From Bradyrhizobium sp. AUGA SZCCT0176 (GTDB lineage Bacteria > Pseudomonadota > Alphaproteobacteria > Rhizobiales > Xanthobacteraceae): 64,000 nucleotides of DNA. Every line of letters starts with the position of its first letter. The first letter of the stretch is position 1. The notes under the pieces are model-generated. The model did no database searches, had not been told where the DNA came from, and saw only the letters and a program-made list of their open reading frames with translations. The translations under genes were made by a program, and so were the position numbers. The DNA is taken from the NCBI RefSeq assembly GCF_018130145.1, contig NZ_JAFCMB010000006.1:248001-312000 (forward strand). Reading direction: 5' to 3'. Shown here in pieces: positions 41,028 to 49,462 of this stretch.

Positions 41028-42113
41028 ATGGCGCAACAGCCGGCTCACTCGATTATCGCCGAACTCGAAGATGCCGTAAGGGGTGGATCGCCAGCCCGGC
41101 GCGTCGAAACCCTCCGTCAGGTCACTGATCTTTTCCTCAATGACGGCGAACGCCTCAGCGAAGACCAGGTCAAGGTGTTTGACGACGTGCTCTGCCTCTT
41201 GATCGCACGCGTCGAGACACGGGCAAGAACCGAGCTCAGCAAGCGGCTGGCGCCGCTCGACTATGCGCCGTTCGAAGTCATTCAATACCTCGCATGGGAC
41301 GATGAAATCGCGGTCGCCGGCGAGGTGCTCACCCATTCCAGCCGCATCAGCGTCGAAGCGCTGGTCGAGATCGCCAGCAGCAAGGGCCAGGACCATCTGC
41401 TCGCAATTTCGGCGCGCGACAACTTGCCGGAGGCCGTCACCGACGTGATCGTCGATCGCGGCCAAACCAAGGTCATTCGCAGGCTCGCGAAGAACGCAAC
41501 CGCGCGGTTCTCCGAAGCCGGCTATTCCGGCATGGTGGCCCATTCCGAAGCTGACGACGAACTGGTCGAGATCCTCGGCCTGCGCCTCGATCTTCCGATC
41601 AAGTTCCTGCGCGACCTGCTGCGCCGCGCCAAGGACGCCGTTCGCACCCGGCTGTTGGCCCTTGCGCCGCCCGCACTCCAGGAAGAGATCCGGCGGGTGA
41701 TCGAAGACATCGTGCGCGAGGGACCTCCGTCCGGACGCGACTTCCGCGTGGCCGAAGAACTGGTCAGGCTGATGATGGAATTGAAAGAGCTGGACGACGC
41801 AGCGGTCTATGGTTTCGCCGAGAGCAAAAAGTTCGACGAGGTCATGGTCTCGCTCGCGGTCCTCAACGACGTGCCGGCCGAAATGATGGCCCGCCTGATC
41901 GAAGGGCCCCGCTCCGACCTCATCCTGATTCCCTGCCGGTCGGCCCGGCTGAACTGGCCGACGGTCGAGAGCATCCTGCGCAACCGCCCGGTGAAGCGCC
42001 GCATCGACGACCAGACTCTGGCCGTCGCCCAGCGGGACTACAAGCGACTGTCGATGGAGACCGCCCAGCGCACCGTGCGCTTCTGGCAACTTCACAACAG
42101 GATCGAGCGGTAG
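41028..42113 (+). CDS. DUF2336 domain-containing protein
   Basis: 361 residues, entirely helical and HEAT-like, matching the alphaproteobacterial DUF2336 family in length and in features such as VFDDVLCLLIARVETRARTELSKRLA and LTHSSRISVEALVEIASSKGQDHLLAIS. DUF2336 proteins are cytosolic and of unknown biochemical role. The N-terminus (MAQQPAHSIIAELEDAVRGGS) fits the family, so the ATG is probably right even though no strong ribosome site precedes it. It converges on ilvC, with a terminator between. Confidence 0.88.
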   Translation: MAQQPAHSIIAELEDAVRGGSPARRVETLRQVTDLFLNDGERLSEDQVKVFDDVLCLLIARVETRARTELSKRLAPLDYAPFEVIQYLAWDDEIAVAGEVLTHSSRISVEALVEIASSKGQDHLLAISARDNLPEAVTDVIVDRGQTKVIRRLAKNATARFSEAGYSGMVAHSEADDELVEILGLRLDLPIKFLRDLLRRAKDAVRTRLLALAPPALQEEIRRVIEDIVREGPPSGRDFRVAEELVRLMMELKELDDAAVYGFAESKKFDEVMVSLAVLNDVPAEMMARLIEGPRSDLILIPCRSARLNWPTVESILRNRPVKRRIDDQTLAVAQRDYKRLSMETAQRTVRFWQLHNRIER

Positions 42114-42145
42114 GCGGGCGCTGATCGCACCTAGCGCGAAGAAAT

Positions 42146-42171
42146 GAAAAGGGCCGCGCAATGCGCGGCCC
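42146..42171 (-). terminator. intrinsic terminator of ilvC
   Basis: GGGCCGCGCA and TGCGCGGCCC form a perfect 10-bp stem, followed on the minus strand by TTTTC. It lies 27 bases beyond the ilvC stop, and may also serve the converging DUF2336 gene. Confidence 0.8.
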
Positions 42172-42197
42172 CGACTTCCATTTTGACCTAAAGCCGC

Positions 42198-43217
42198 TTA
42201 GTTCTTGGTCTTATCGACCAGCGCGCCCTTCTTGATCCACGGCATCATGTCGCGGAGCTTGGCGCCGACTTCCTCGATCGGATGTTCGGCGAGCTTGGCG
42301 CGGGTGGCCTTGAACGAGGTCTGGTTGACCTTGTTCTCCAGCATCCAGTCGCGGGCGAACTTGCCGCTCTGGATGTCGGCGAGAACGCGCTTCATCTCGG
42401 CCTTGGTCTCGGCGGTCACGATGCGCGGGCCGGTGACGTATTCGCCGTATTCGGCGGTGTTGGAGATCGAGTAGTTCATGTTGGCGATGCCGCCTTCATA
42501 GATCAGGTCGACGATCAGCTTCACTTCGTGCAGGCACTCGAAATAGGCCATCTCCGGCGCGTAGCCGGCTTCCACCAGCGTCTCGTAGCCGCCCTTGATC
42601 AATTCGACCAGGCCGCCGCAGAGCACCACCTGCTCGCCGAACAAATCGGTCTCGCACTCTTCCTTGAACGTGGTCTCGATGATGCCGGCGCGGCCGCCAC
42701 CAACGGCCGAGGCATAGGACAGGCCGAGGTCGTGGGCGTTGCCGGACACGTCCTTGGCGATCGCGATCAGGCAGGGCACGCCGCCGCCGCGCTGATATTC
42801 CGAGCGCACGGTGTGGCCGGGGCCCTTCGGCGCGATCATCAGCACGTCGAGATCGGCGCGCGGGTCGAGCAGGTTGAAATGCACGTTGAGCCCGTGCGCG
42901 AACACCAGCGCCGCTCCCTTCTTCATGTTGTCGTGCAGATGCTCGCGGTAGATGTCGCCCTGCAGTTCGTCGGGGGTGAGCATCATGACGAGATCGGCCC
43001 ATTTGGCGGCTTCGGCGACTTCCATCACCTTGAAGCCGGCGGCCTCCGCCTTCTTGGCCGAAGCCGAGCCCTTGCGCAGCGCAATGGCCACTTCCTTGAC
43101 GCCGGAATCCTTCAGGTTCAGCGCATGGGCGTGGCCCTGGCTGCCGTAGCCGACGATGACGACTTTCTTGCCCTTGATCAGGTTCAGGTCGGCATCACGA
43201 TCGTAATAAACTCGCAT
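42198..43217 (-). CDS. ilvC: ketol-acid reductoisomerase
   Basis: 339 residues, the class I length, from MRVYYDRDAD with GAGGAAA upstream. The second enzyme of isoleucine and valine synthesis: it isomerises and reduces 2-acetolactate or 2-aceto-2-hydroxybutyrate with NADPH and magnesium. Rossmann motif VVIVGYGSQGHAHALNLKDSG; the knotted C-terminal domain contains GGRAGIIETTFKEECETDLFGEQ with metal-binding acids. It sits apart from ilvB-ilvH by the methyltransferase and LysE genes but on the same strand. Its product feeds LeuA through 2-oxoisovalerate. Confidence 0.97.
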   Translation of the reverse strand: MRVYYDRDADLNLIKGKKVVIVGYGSQGHAHALNLKDSGVKEVAIALRKGSASAKKAEAAGFKVMEVAEAAKWADLVMMLTPDELQGDIYREHLHDNMKKGAALVFAHGLNVHFNLLDPRADLDVLMIAPKGPGHTVRSEYQRGGGVPCLIAIAKDVSGNAHDLGLSYASAVGGGRAGIIETTFKEECETDLFGEQVVLCGGLVELIKGGYETLVEAGYAPEMAYFECLHEVKLIVDLIYEGGIANMNYSISNTAEYGEYVTGPRIVTAETKAEMKRVLADIQSGKFARDWMLENKVNQTSFKATRAKLAEHPIEEVGAKLRDMMPWIKKGALVDKTKN

Positions 43218-43363
43218 AGTCGTTTCCTCATCGGTGGCCAAATCAGGCCGGTTAATCAGGCATTTGGGTTAAGATGGAGCGCCGGTCGCCCGCGAATTTC
43301 CGGCGTTGTCTAGAGCATTTTTCGCGTCAAAGGAAACCCGTTTCTGCATGGCGCGGTGCGGCA

Positions 43364-43966
43364 TCATGCGTCCATGAAGACCGGGTAGAGCGAGGCCAGC
43401 AGCAGCACCGCCATCACGATATTGAAGGCCCGCACCGCCCTCGGCGAGGTCAGCACCGGCCGCAGCGCGCTGCCGAACAAGGCCCAGGCGGTGCAGGAAA
43501 GCACCCCCAGCAACAGGCTCAGGACGACCTGGATCGCGATGTTCCAGGGATAGGCCGCGATCGCCGCATAGGCCGTGATGGTGCCGATCACCATGACCCA
43601 GCCCTTGGCGTTGACCCATTGGAACATGGCCGCGCCCCAGAAGGTCATCGGCCCGCGGCGGTTGTCCTGGTCGGCCGAAACCGGCCCGGACATCGCGATC
43701 GCGGCGGCAAGATAGATCAGGTAAACGACGCCGGCATATTTCAGGACCGTCTGCAGCACCGGATAGGCGATGAAGATGGTGCCAAGGCCAAGCCCGACCG
43801 CGCCGACCATGAAGGCAAAGCCGACGGTGATCCCGGCGATGTGCGGGATGGTCGGGCGGAACCCGTAAGTCAGCCCCGAGGACAGCAGCATGATGTTGTT
43901 CGGCCCCGGCGTGAAGAACATCACGGTGGCGAACAGCACGAAGGCGATCAGGAGCGAATGTGACAT
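43364..43966 (-). CDS. LysE family amino-acid exporter
   Basis: 200 residues from MSHSLLIAF with GAGG upstream. Six hydrophobic spans. The family motif TPGPNNIMLLSSGLTYGFRPTIPHIAGITVG is intact, and WVNAKGWVMVIGTI is the second conserved block. The family exports amino acids by proton exchange. Its position inside the ilv block suggests relief of branched-chain amino acid or precursor excess, as an inference. Separated from the methyltransferase by 99 bases and from ilvC by 146. Confidence 0.88.
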   Translation of the reverse strand: MSHSLLIAFVLFATVMFFTPGPNNIMLLSSGLTYGFRPTIPHIAGITVGFAFMVGAVGLGLGTIFIAYPVLQTVLKYAGVVYLIYLAAAIAMSGPVSADQDNRRGPMTFWGAAMFQWVNAKGWVMVIGTITAYAAIAAYPWNIAIQVVLSLLLGVLSCTAWALFGSALRPVLTSPRAVRAFNIVMAVLLLASLYPVFMDA

Positions 43967-44065
43967 GGTGGCCTCACGCGATCTTTGGCAGAACTGTTCT
44001 GATGAGGCCTGCAAGCGCTTCGCCAGCAGCACGATGGCGAAGCCGACATCGGCCGGTTGCATTTT

Positions 44066-44764
44066 TTAGCTTTGTTGGTGGTCCGGCTTCGGTTTGCGCA
44101 AAAGATAAGTGCCGTGCAGCGGCGCGTGGTAGTCGACCGATTCCAGCGTGAAGCCGACATCGGTCAGCATGCGTTCGATCACCCAGCCGAAGGTCGAGTA
44201 CTCGTCGCGCATATGGGTGACCACGCTCTCGCGCTCGAAATCGTGGTTCTTGATCGAGAAATCGGCCCACGCCTCGACGTCGCGATCGACGCCGTCGGGC
44301 ATGCTGACGAAGACGATGTCGCGCAGGTAGAAATTCGCGCCGGGCTTCAGCGCCGCAAAAATCCGCGCCAGCGCCACCGCCTTCCAGAAATCCGGCAGAT
44401 GATGCAGCGTGAACTCGCTGACGATCAGGTCGTAGGAATTCGGCTGATAGGCGAAGCTCAGCATGCCCGCCGGCTGGGTGCGGACCGCGACCTTGCGGTC
44501 GCGCGCCTGGATGTTGGCGAGCGCCAGCATCGCCGGCGAGATGTCGATGGCGTCGACCTCGGCGCCCATCAGCGCCGCCTCGACCGCCAATACGCCGTTG
44601 CCGCAGCCGATATCGGCCATCCGCCAGCCGCGCTCGACGCCGAGCATGGTCAGCGCCGCGCGGGCGCGGATGTCGCTGTCGTCATGCCGGTCGTAGATCG
44701 AGGCGACCGCGGAATCGAGCCCGAGTTGCCGCCGTTGATTGTAATACCAGTCGCGCGCCAGCAT
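44066..44764 (-). CDS. class I SAM-dependent methyltransferase
   Basis: 232 residues. SAM-binding motif I MADIGCGNGVLAVEAALMG, motif II DAIDISPAML, and the later block YDLIVSEFTLHHLPDFWKAVAL. Substrate unknown. It begins three bases after the ilvH stop, so it belongs to the ilvB-ilvH transcript and is under the same attenuator. A role tied to branched-chain amino acid metabolism is not obvious. The N-terminus (LARDWYYNQRRQLG) is unusual in having two aromatic pairs. Confidence 0.88.
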   Translation of the reverse strand: MLARDWYYNQRRQLGLDSAVASIYDRHDDSDIRARAALTMLGVERGWRMADIGCGNGVLAVEAALMGAEVDAIDISPAMLALANIQARDRKVAVRTQPAGMLSFAYQPNSYDLIVSEFTLHHLPDFWKAVALARIFAALKPGANFYLRDIVFVSMPDGVDRDVEAWADFSIKNHDFERESVVTHMRDEYSTFGWVIERMLTDVGFTLESVDYHAPLHGTYLLRKPKPDHQQS

Positions 44765-44767
44765 GGT

Positions 44768-45310
44768 TCACATCCCCTCTGGCCCGCGCCCGATCGCGGC
44801 AACACCGGTGCGCGACACTTCGACAAGGCCGATCGGTCGCATCAGGTCGATGAATTGACTGACCTTGGCGGAATTGCCGGTGATCTCGAACACGAAGCTT
44901 TCGGTGGTGGCGTCGATCACGCGGGCGCGGAACGCGTCCGCCAGCCGCAGCGCCTCGACGCGGTTGTCGCCGCCGCCGCGCACCTTCACCATCGCAAGCT
45001 CGCGCTCGATCGAGCGGCCGGTCAGCGTCATGTCGACGACGCGATAGACCGGGACCATGCGGTCGAGCTGGTGCTTGATCTGCTCGATCACCATCGGCGT
45101 GCCCGTGGTGACGATGGTGATGCGGGAGAGATGTTTCTGGCTCTCGGTCTCGGAGACGGTGAGGCTTTCGATGTTGTAGCCGCGGCCGGAGAACAGCCCG
45201 ATCACGCGCGCGAGCACGCCCGGCTCGTTCTGCACGAGCACCGAGAGCGTGTGCGACTCGGTCGGATCGTGGCGCTCTTCGAGGAAATAGGCGGATGCGG
45301 GCTGATTCAT
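44768..45310 (-). CDS. ilvH: acetolactate synthase small (regulatory) subunit
   Basis: 180 residues from MNQPASAYFLEER with GGGAA upstream; a version 16 codons longer would overlap the preceding gene. The ACT domain HTLSVLVQNEPGVLARVIGLFSGRGYNIESLTVS binds valine for feedback inhibition, and the C-terminal domain carries FVFEITGNSAKVSQFIDLMRPIGLVEVSRTGV. It activates and regulates IlvB. Separated from ilvB by a threonine dehydratase gene, which is not the standard order. Confidence 0.96.
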   Translation of the reverse strand: MNQPASAYFLEERHDPTESHTLSVLVQNEPGVLARVIGLFSGRGYNIESLTVSETESQKHLSRITIVTTGTPMVIEQIKHQLDRMVPVYRVVDMTLTGRSIERELAMVKVRGGGDNRVEALRLADAFRARVIDATTESFVFEITGNSAKVSQFIDLMRPIGLVEVSRTGVAAIGRGPEGM

Positions 45311-45329
45311 TGTCGTTCCCAAATCTTGG

Positions 45330-46316
45330 CTACGCCAGTGCCTTGGCGGCGGTGACATTTTCGTTGCGGGCGATCCATTTCCAGAACAGATCGAAATCGA
45401 TATTGCCGCCGGACAGGATCAGTCCAACCCGCTTGCCGCGGAGCTTCGACTTCTCCTGCAGGGCAGCAGCAAGCGCGGCGGCGCCGGCGCCTTCAGCGAG
45501 ATTGTGGGTATCAGTCCAGTAGGCGCGCACCGCATCGGCGATTTCGTCGTCGGTCACCTGGACGATGTGCGAGGCGCCCTTGCGAATGATCGCCAACGCC
45601 TCGGCGTCGGGGACGCGCGTCGCCATGCCGTCGGCCAGCGTGTTGCTGCTGTTGGTCTTCACCACGGTGCCGGCAGCGAACGACAGCGCATAGGACGGCG
45701 CTTCCGTCGACTGCACGCCGACGATTTCCGTCTTTAGCCCGAGCAGATCACGCGCCAGGATGCAGCCGCAGATGCCGGAGCCCTGCCCGATCGGCACATA
45801 GAGCACATCGATATCATCAGCAGCACGCAGCAATTCCAGCGCGTAGGTGGCAACGCCCATCACGAGGTCGCGGTGGAACGAGGGCACCAGCTCGAGGCCC
45901 TCGCGTTCGGCGTGACGCTCGCATTCCTCGCGGGCGGACTGAAAATCCTCGCCATGCTCGATGAGGTTGGCGCCCAAGGCGCGCATCGACTGGTTTTTCT
46001 CGACCGAATTGCCATGCGGCACATAGATCGTCGCCGGTACGCCGAAACGGCGTGCGGCGAAAGCGACACTCTGGCCGTGATTGCCGCGGGTCGCCGAGAT
46101 AATTCCTGAGGTCTGCACCCGCTCGCGTTGCAGCCGCTCGACATAGACCAGCCCGCCCCTCACCTTGAAGGCACCGATCGGCGTGTGGTTCTCGTGCTTG
46201 ACGACCACGTCGGCGCCGAGCCGCTGCGCGAGCAGCGGCCACGCATGCGCCGGCGTCGGCGGCATCGCGGCCCCGACGATCCTGTGCGCGTGCTCGAGTT
46301 GCCCCAGATCAAACAT
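45330..46316 (-). CDS. threonine dehydratase (threonine ammonia-lyase), no ACT domain
   Basis: 328 residues of fold-type II PLP enzyme. Cofactor Lys in KHENHTPIGAFKVRGG (about 52), Gly-rich phosphate loop PIGQGSGICG, and C-terminal SGGNIDF. It deaminates threonine (or serine) to 2-oxobutyrate, the isoleucine precursor that IlvBH then uses. It lacks the C-terminal ACT-like regulatory domains of biosynthetic IlvA, so isoleucine feedback is not expected here. A hydroxyectoine-type dehydratase is an alternative assignment. It lies six bases after ilvB and 19 before ilvH, so it shares the attenuator. Confidence 0.88.
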   Translation of the reverse strand: MFDLGQLEHAHRIVGAAMPPTPAHAWPLLAQRLGADVVVKHENHTPIGAFKVRGGLVYVERLQRERVQTSGIISATRGNHGQSVAFAARRFGVPATIYVPHGNSVEKNQSMRALGANLIEHGEDFQSAREECERHAEREGLELVPSFHRDLVMGVATYALELLRAADDIDVLYVPIGQGSGICGCILARDLLGLKTEIVGVQSTEAPSYALSFAAGTVVKTNSSNTLADGMATRVPDAEALAIIRKGASHIVQVTDDEIADAVRAYWTDTHNLAEGAGAAALAAALQEKSKLRGKRVGLILSGGNIDFDLFWKWIARNENVTAAKALA

Positions 46317-46322
46317 CTGACC

Positions 46323-48098
46323 TCACACCAGCGCCTTGCCGCCGGCAAAGGCCGCCGCGGTCGCCTCGTCGGTCGCTTCCGCCGGCAACAGCATTTCATT
46401 GTGCGCCTTGCCGGACGGAATCATCGGGAAGCAATTTTCCAGCGCCGCGACGCGGCAATCGAACAGCACCGGGCGCTTGATCGAGATCATTTCCTTGAGC
46501 GCGCCGTCGAGATCGCCGGGCTTGATCGCCTGCAGGCCGACACAGCCGAACGCGTCCGCCAGCTTGACGAAATCCGGCAGCGCCTCCGAATAGGAATGCG
46601 ACAGCCGGTTGCCGTGCAGCAGCTGCTGCCACTGCCGCACCATGCCCATATACTGGTTGTTCAGGATGAAGATCTTGATCGGCAGTTCAAACTGTACCGC
46701 CGTCGACATCTCCTGCATCGTCATCTGCACCGAGGCGTCGCCCGCGATATCGATCACGAGGCTGTCCCGGTGCGCGACCTGGACGCCGAGCGCGGCCGGC
46801 AGCCCGTAGCCCATGGTGCCGAGCCCGCCCGAGGTCATCCAGCGGTGCGGCTCCTCGAAGCCGAAGAACTGCGCTGCCCACATCTGGTGCTGACCGACTT
46901 CGGTCGTGATGTAGGTGTCGTGCCCGCGCGTCGCCTCGAACAGGCGCTCGATGGCGTATTGCGGCAGGATCACTTCGCTGTTCTTCCGGTAGGCGAGCGA
47001 ATTGCGCGCCCGCCATACGGCGATCTCCTGCCACCACGCCTTGATGTCCGGCTTTTTCGCTTCCGCCTTGAACACCTGCAACAGATCGCCGAGCACGTTG
47101 CCGCAGTCGCCGATGATCGGCACATCGACGTGGATGTTCTTGTTGATCGAGGACGGATCGATGTCGATGTGGATCTTCTTCGAGCCCGGCGAGAACGCGT
47201 CGGTGCGGCCGGTGATGCGGTCGTCGAAGCGCGCGCCGACGCACAGCATGACGTCGCAATCATGCATCGCCATGTTGGACTCATACGTGCCGTGCATGCC
47301 GAGCATGCCGAGCCAGTTCTTGCCGGTCGCGGGATAGGCGCCGAGGCCCATCAGGGTCGAAGTGATCGGAAAGCCGGTGACTTCGACCAGTTCGCGCAGC
47401 AGTTTCGAGGCTTCGCGTCCGGAATTGATGACGCCGCCGCCACTGTAGATCACCGGGCGCTTTGCGCCGGCGAGCAGCGCCACGGCTTTGCGGATCTGCG
47501 ACGCGTCGCCCTTGACCCGCGGCGTGTAGGAAACATGCACGTCGGACTTGCGCGGCGGATGATAGGTGCCGGTCGCGAACTGCACGTCCTTTGGCACGTC
47601 GACCACGACGGGTCCGGGACGGCCGGTCGTGGCGACGTAAAACGCCTCGTGCAACACTTTCGCGAGATCGTTGACGTCGCGCACCAGCCAATTGTGCTTG
47701 GTGCAGGGTCGCGTGATGCCGACGGTGTCGCATTCCTGGAACGCGTCATTGCCGATCAAATGCGTCGGCACCTGCCCGGTGATGCAGACCAGCGGAATCG
47801 AATCCATCAGCGCGTCCGTCAGCGGCGTCACCATGTTGGTGGCGCCGGGGCCGGAAGTCACCAGCACGACGCCCGGCTTGCCGGTCGAGCGCGCATAGCC
47901 TTCGGCGGCGTGGCCGGCGCCCTGCTCGTGCCGCACCAGGATGTGCTCGACCTCGCTCTGCTGGAAGATCTCGTCATAGATCGGAAGCACCGCACCGCCG
48001 GGATAGCCGAACAAATGCTGGACGCCATGATCGATGAGCGCGCGCACGATCATCGCGGCACCGGTCATCTGGTTCGGATCGTGGCTCTTGTCGGTCAT
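46323..48098 (-). CDS. ilvB: acetolactate synthase large (catalytic) subunit
   Basis: 591 residues from MTDKSHDPNQ with AAGGAA upstream. A ThDP enzyme condensing two pyruvates, or pyruvate with 2-oxobutyrate. The catalytic Glu is in LVRHEQGAGHAAEGYARS, the ThDP/Mg motif spans GDASVQMTMQEMSTAVQF...ILNNQYMG, and an FAD-binding middle domain is present. The frame is open 32 codons further upstream, through the attenuator terminator, and is rejected. First structural gene of ilvB-(Thr dehydratase)-ilvH-methyltransferase. Expression is controlled by the leader at 48163-48281. Confidence 0.97.
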   Translation of the reverse strand: MTDKSHDPNQMTGAAMIVRALIDHGVQHLFGYPGGAVLPIYDEIFQQSEVEHILVRHEQGAGHAAEGYARSTGKPGVVLVTSGPGATNMVTPLTDALMDSIPLVCITGQVPTHLIGNDAFQECDTVGITRPCTKHNWLVRDVNDLAKVLHEAFYVATTGRPGPVVVDVPKDVQFATGTYHPPRKSDVHVSYTPRVKGDASQIRKAVALLAGAKRPVIYSGGGVINSGREASKLLRELVEVTGFPITSTLMGLGAYPATGKNWLGMLGMHGTYESNMAMHDCDVMLCVGARFDDRITGRTDAFSPGSKKIHIDIDPSSINKNIHVDVPIIGDCGNVLGDLLQVFKAEAKKPDIKAWWQEIAVWRARNSLAYRKNSEVILPQYAIERLFEATRGHDTYITTEVGQHQMWAAQFFGFEEPHRWMTSGGLGTMGYGLPAALGVQVAHRDSLVIDIAGDASVQMTMQEMSTAVQFELPIKIFILNNQYMGMVRQWQQLLHGNRLSHSYSEALPDFVKLADAFGCVGLQAIKPGDLDGALKEMISIKRPVLFDCRVAALENCFPMIPSGKAHNEMLLPAEATDEATAAAFAGGKALV

Positions 48099-48162
48099 GA
48101 CGTTTTCCTTGGCTTGCTCCGGATGCGCTGTGTCTGCGCGGCTTCGTCGGTTTGGATTTGGG

Positions 48163-48188
48163 AAATAAAAAAGGGCCCCAGAGGCCCT
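48163..48188 (-). terminator. attenuator terminator upstream of ilvB
   Basis: On the minus strand AGGGCC and GGCCCT form a stem around a five-base loop, followed by TTTTTTATTT. It ends 65 bases before the ilvB start. The segment GGCCTC of its left arm can alternatively pair with GAGGCC just after the leader-peptide stop, giving an antiterminator. Confidence 0.85.
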
Positions 48189-48215
48189 ATGCACACCGCC
48201 TGCAATTGGATGGCC

Positions 48216-48281
48216 TCAGCCATCCCGGGCGGTGCGCCAGGGTACGACTACGATAAGGAGCTTGGTAATAATATTACGCAT
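48216..48281 (-). CDS. ilvB attenuation leader peptide (Ile/Leu/Val rich)
   Basis: 21-codon ORF beginning MRNIITKLLIVVVP and ending at a TGA inside the pause hairpin. Eight of ten residues from codon 4 to 13 are Ile, Leu or Val, the hallmark of an ilv leader. Downstream, GCGCACCGCC can pair with GGCGGTGTGC (ten pairs, one G-U), with a nested GGATGGC/GCCATCC stem, then the terminator. Stalling for lack of charged tRNA would free the antiterminator and let ilvB be transcribed. The mechanism is inferred from family knowledge; the ORF and stems are read directly. Confidence 0.85.
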   Translation of the reverse strand: MRNIITKLLIVVVPWRTARDG

Positions 48282-48313
48282 AGGACGGTCCATACTTCCC
48301 GAAGATTACGCGC

Positions 48314-48341
48314 GTTATAGCGATCGGACCCCGGAAGTCAA
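48314..48341 (-). promoter_or_regulatory. sigma-70-type promoter for the ilvB leader
   Basis: On the minus strand TTGACT (48341-48336) and TATAAC (48319-48314) are separated by 16 bases. Transcription would start near 48307, about 26 bases before the leader-peptide ATG. It is the clearest promoter in the window because of its fit and its position relative to the attenuator. Confidence 0.65.
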
Positions 48342-48446
48342 GGGAAGGACGCTTTCAGCCCGATTAAGGAAGTGTAACGGGGTTCCAGCCGTTCGGCGAG
48401 TGCGAATTTGCTGTTCCCTGCCATGCGCGGGGCCCTACGACGTCTC

Positions 48447-48545
48447 CGTCATTCCAGGATGGTCCGAAGGACCAGACCTCAGGGGCGCTATTGCGCCCCC
48501 TCGGAATCTCGAGATTCCGGGTTCGCTTCGCGCCCCGGAATGACG
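48447..48545. repeat. CGTCATTCC-family palindromic repeat invading the miaA 3' end
   Basis: This is a diverged copy of the element at 9879-9974: CCGTCATTCC on the left, AATCTCGAGATT near the middle, and CGCCCCGGAATGACGG on the right. Positions 48488-48545 are read as the last codons of miaA. Confidence 0.8.
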
Positions 48546-49462
48546 GTGGCCACCCACCCCCGCGCCGCCTCCGGCGCCACCCACTCAAACTCCGGCAATT
48601 GGTGCCGGAACCAGGTGAACTGCCTCTTGGCGTAGTGGCGGGTGTCGGCGCGGCCGATCTCGGCGGCCTCCGCTTGGCTGATCTCGCCCTTCAAATGCCG
48701 GATCAGCGCCGGCACGCCATGGGCCTTCATCGCCGGCAGCAGAGGGGCGAGGTGTCGGGCGGCCAGTCCGGCCACCTCCTCCAATGCGCCTGCTGCCAGC
48801 ATCGCATCGAACCGCGCATCGATCCGGGCATAGAGCTGGTCGCGCTCGGGTGCCAGAAATAACGCGTGAAACTCGCCTTGCGGCAGCAGCGGCGGCAGGC
48901 CTTCACGGTGCCAGTCGGTCAGCGCGCGGCCGGTGGCCTCGACCACTTCGAGCGCCCGTGCGATGCGGGCGCGGTCGCGCGGCTTCAGGCGTTCCGCCGT
49001 TGCCGGGTCGCGCTTTGCGAGCTCCGCATGCAACGCTTCGACGCCATCGCGCTCCAGCCGCGCGCGCACGCTGTCACGCACTTCGGCCGGGATCGGCGGC
49101 ACCGCCGACAGGCCGCGCGTCAGCGCCTTGAAATAGAGGCCGGAACCGCCGACGAAGATTGGCAGGCGTTTTGCGGCTTGTGCTTCCGACAGCATTTTGG
49201 CGGCGTCCGCGACCCACGCGCCGGCGGAAAAATTCACGGCGGCATCGACATGGCCATAGAGCCAATGCGGCGCCTGCGCCTCTTCGGCGGGCGTCGGGCG
49301 GGCCGTGATGATGCGGAGATCGCGATAGACCTGCATGGAATCGGTGTTGATGACGACGCCGCCGGTCTTTTGCGCCAGCTCAAGGGCCAGCGCCGACTTG
49401 CCGCTGGCGGTCGGCCCTGCGATAAGCACGGCCTTATTCCCCAAACGCGAATTCGCCTGCAT
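48488..49462 (-). CDS. miaA: tRNA dimethylallyltransferase, C-terminus extended by a repeat
   Basis: 324 residues from ATG 49462 (MQANSRLGNKAVLIAGPTASGKS) with GAGGG upstream. It transfers the dimethylallyl group to A37 of tRNAs reading UNN codons. P-loop GPTASGKSAL, INTDSMQVYRDL and GGSGLYFKALTRGL are conserved; C-terminal RHYAKRQFTWFRHQL is the last family block. The following residues (about 18, VIPGREANPESRDSEGAQ) are encoded by an intergenic repeat and are not part of the family. The ATG overlaps that of divergent serB (CATG). A much longer upstream frame is antisense to serB and rejected. Confidence 0.93.
   Translation of the reverse strand: MQANSRLGNKAVLIAGPTASGKSALALELAQKTGGVVINTDSMQVYRDLRIITARPTPAEEAQAPHWLYGHVDAAVNFSAGAWVADAAKMLSEAQAAKRLPIFVGGSGLYFKALTRGLSAVPPIPAEVRDSVRARLERDGVEALHAELAKRDPATAERLKPRDRARIARALEVVEATGRALTDWHREGLPPLLPQGEFHALFLAPERDQLYARIDARFDAMLAAGALEEVAGLAARHLAPLLPAMKAHGVPALIRHLKGEISQAEAAEIGRADTRHYAKRQFTWFRHQLPEFEWVAPEAARGWVATVIPGREANPESRDSEGAQ

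Noticed and set aside
46128..48320. 730-codon open frame on the plus strand
   Set aside because: Antisense to ilvB and the threonine dehydratase, whose motifs are unambiguous. It also runs through the attenuator.
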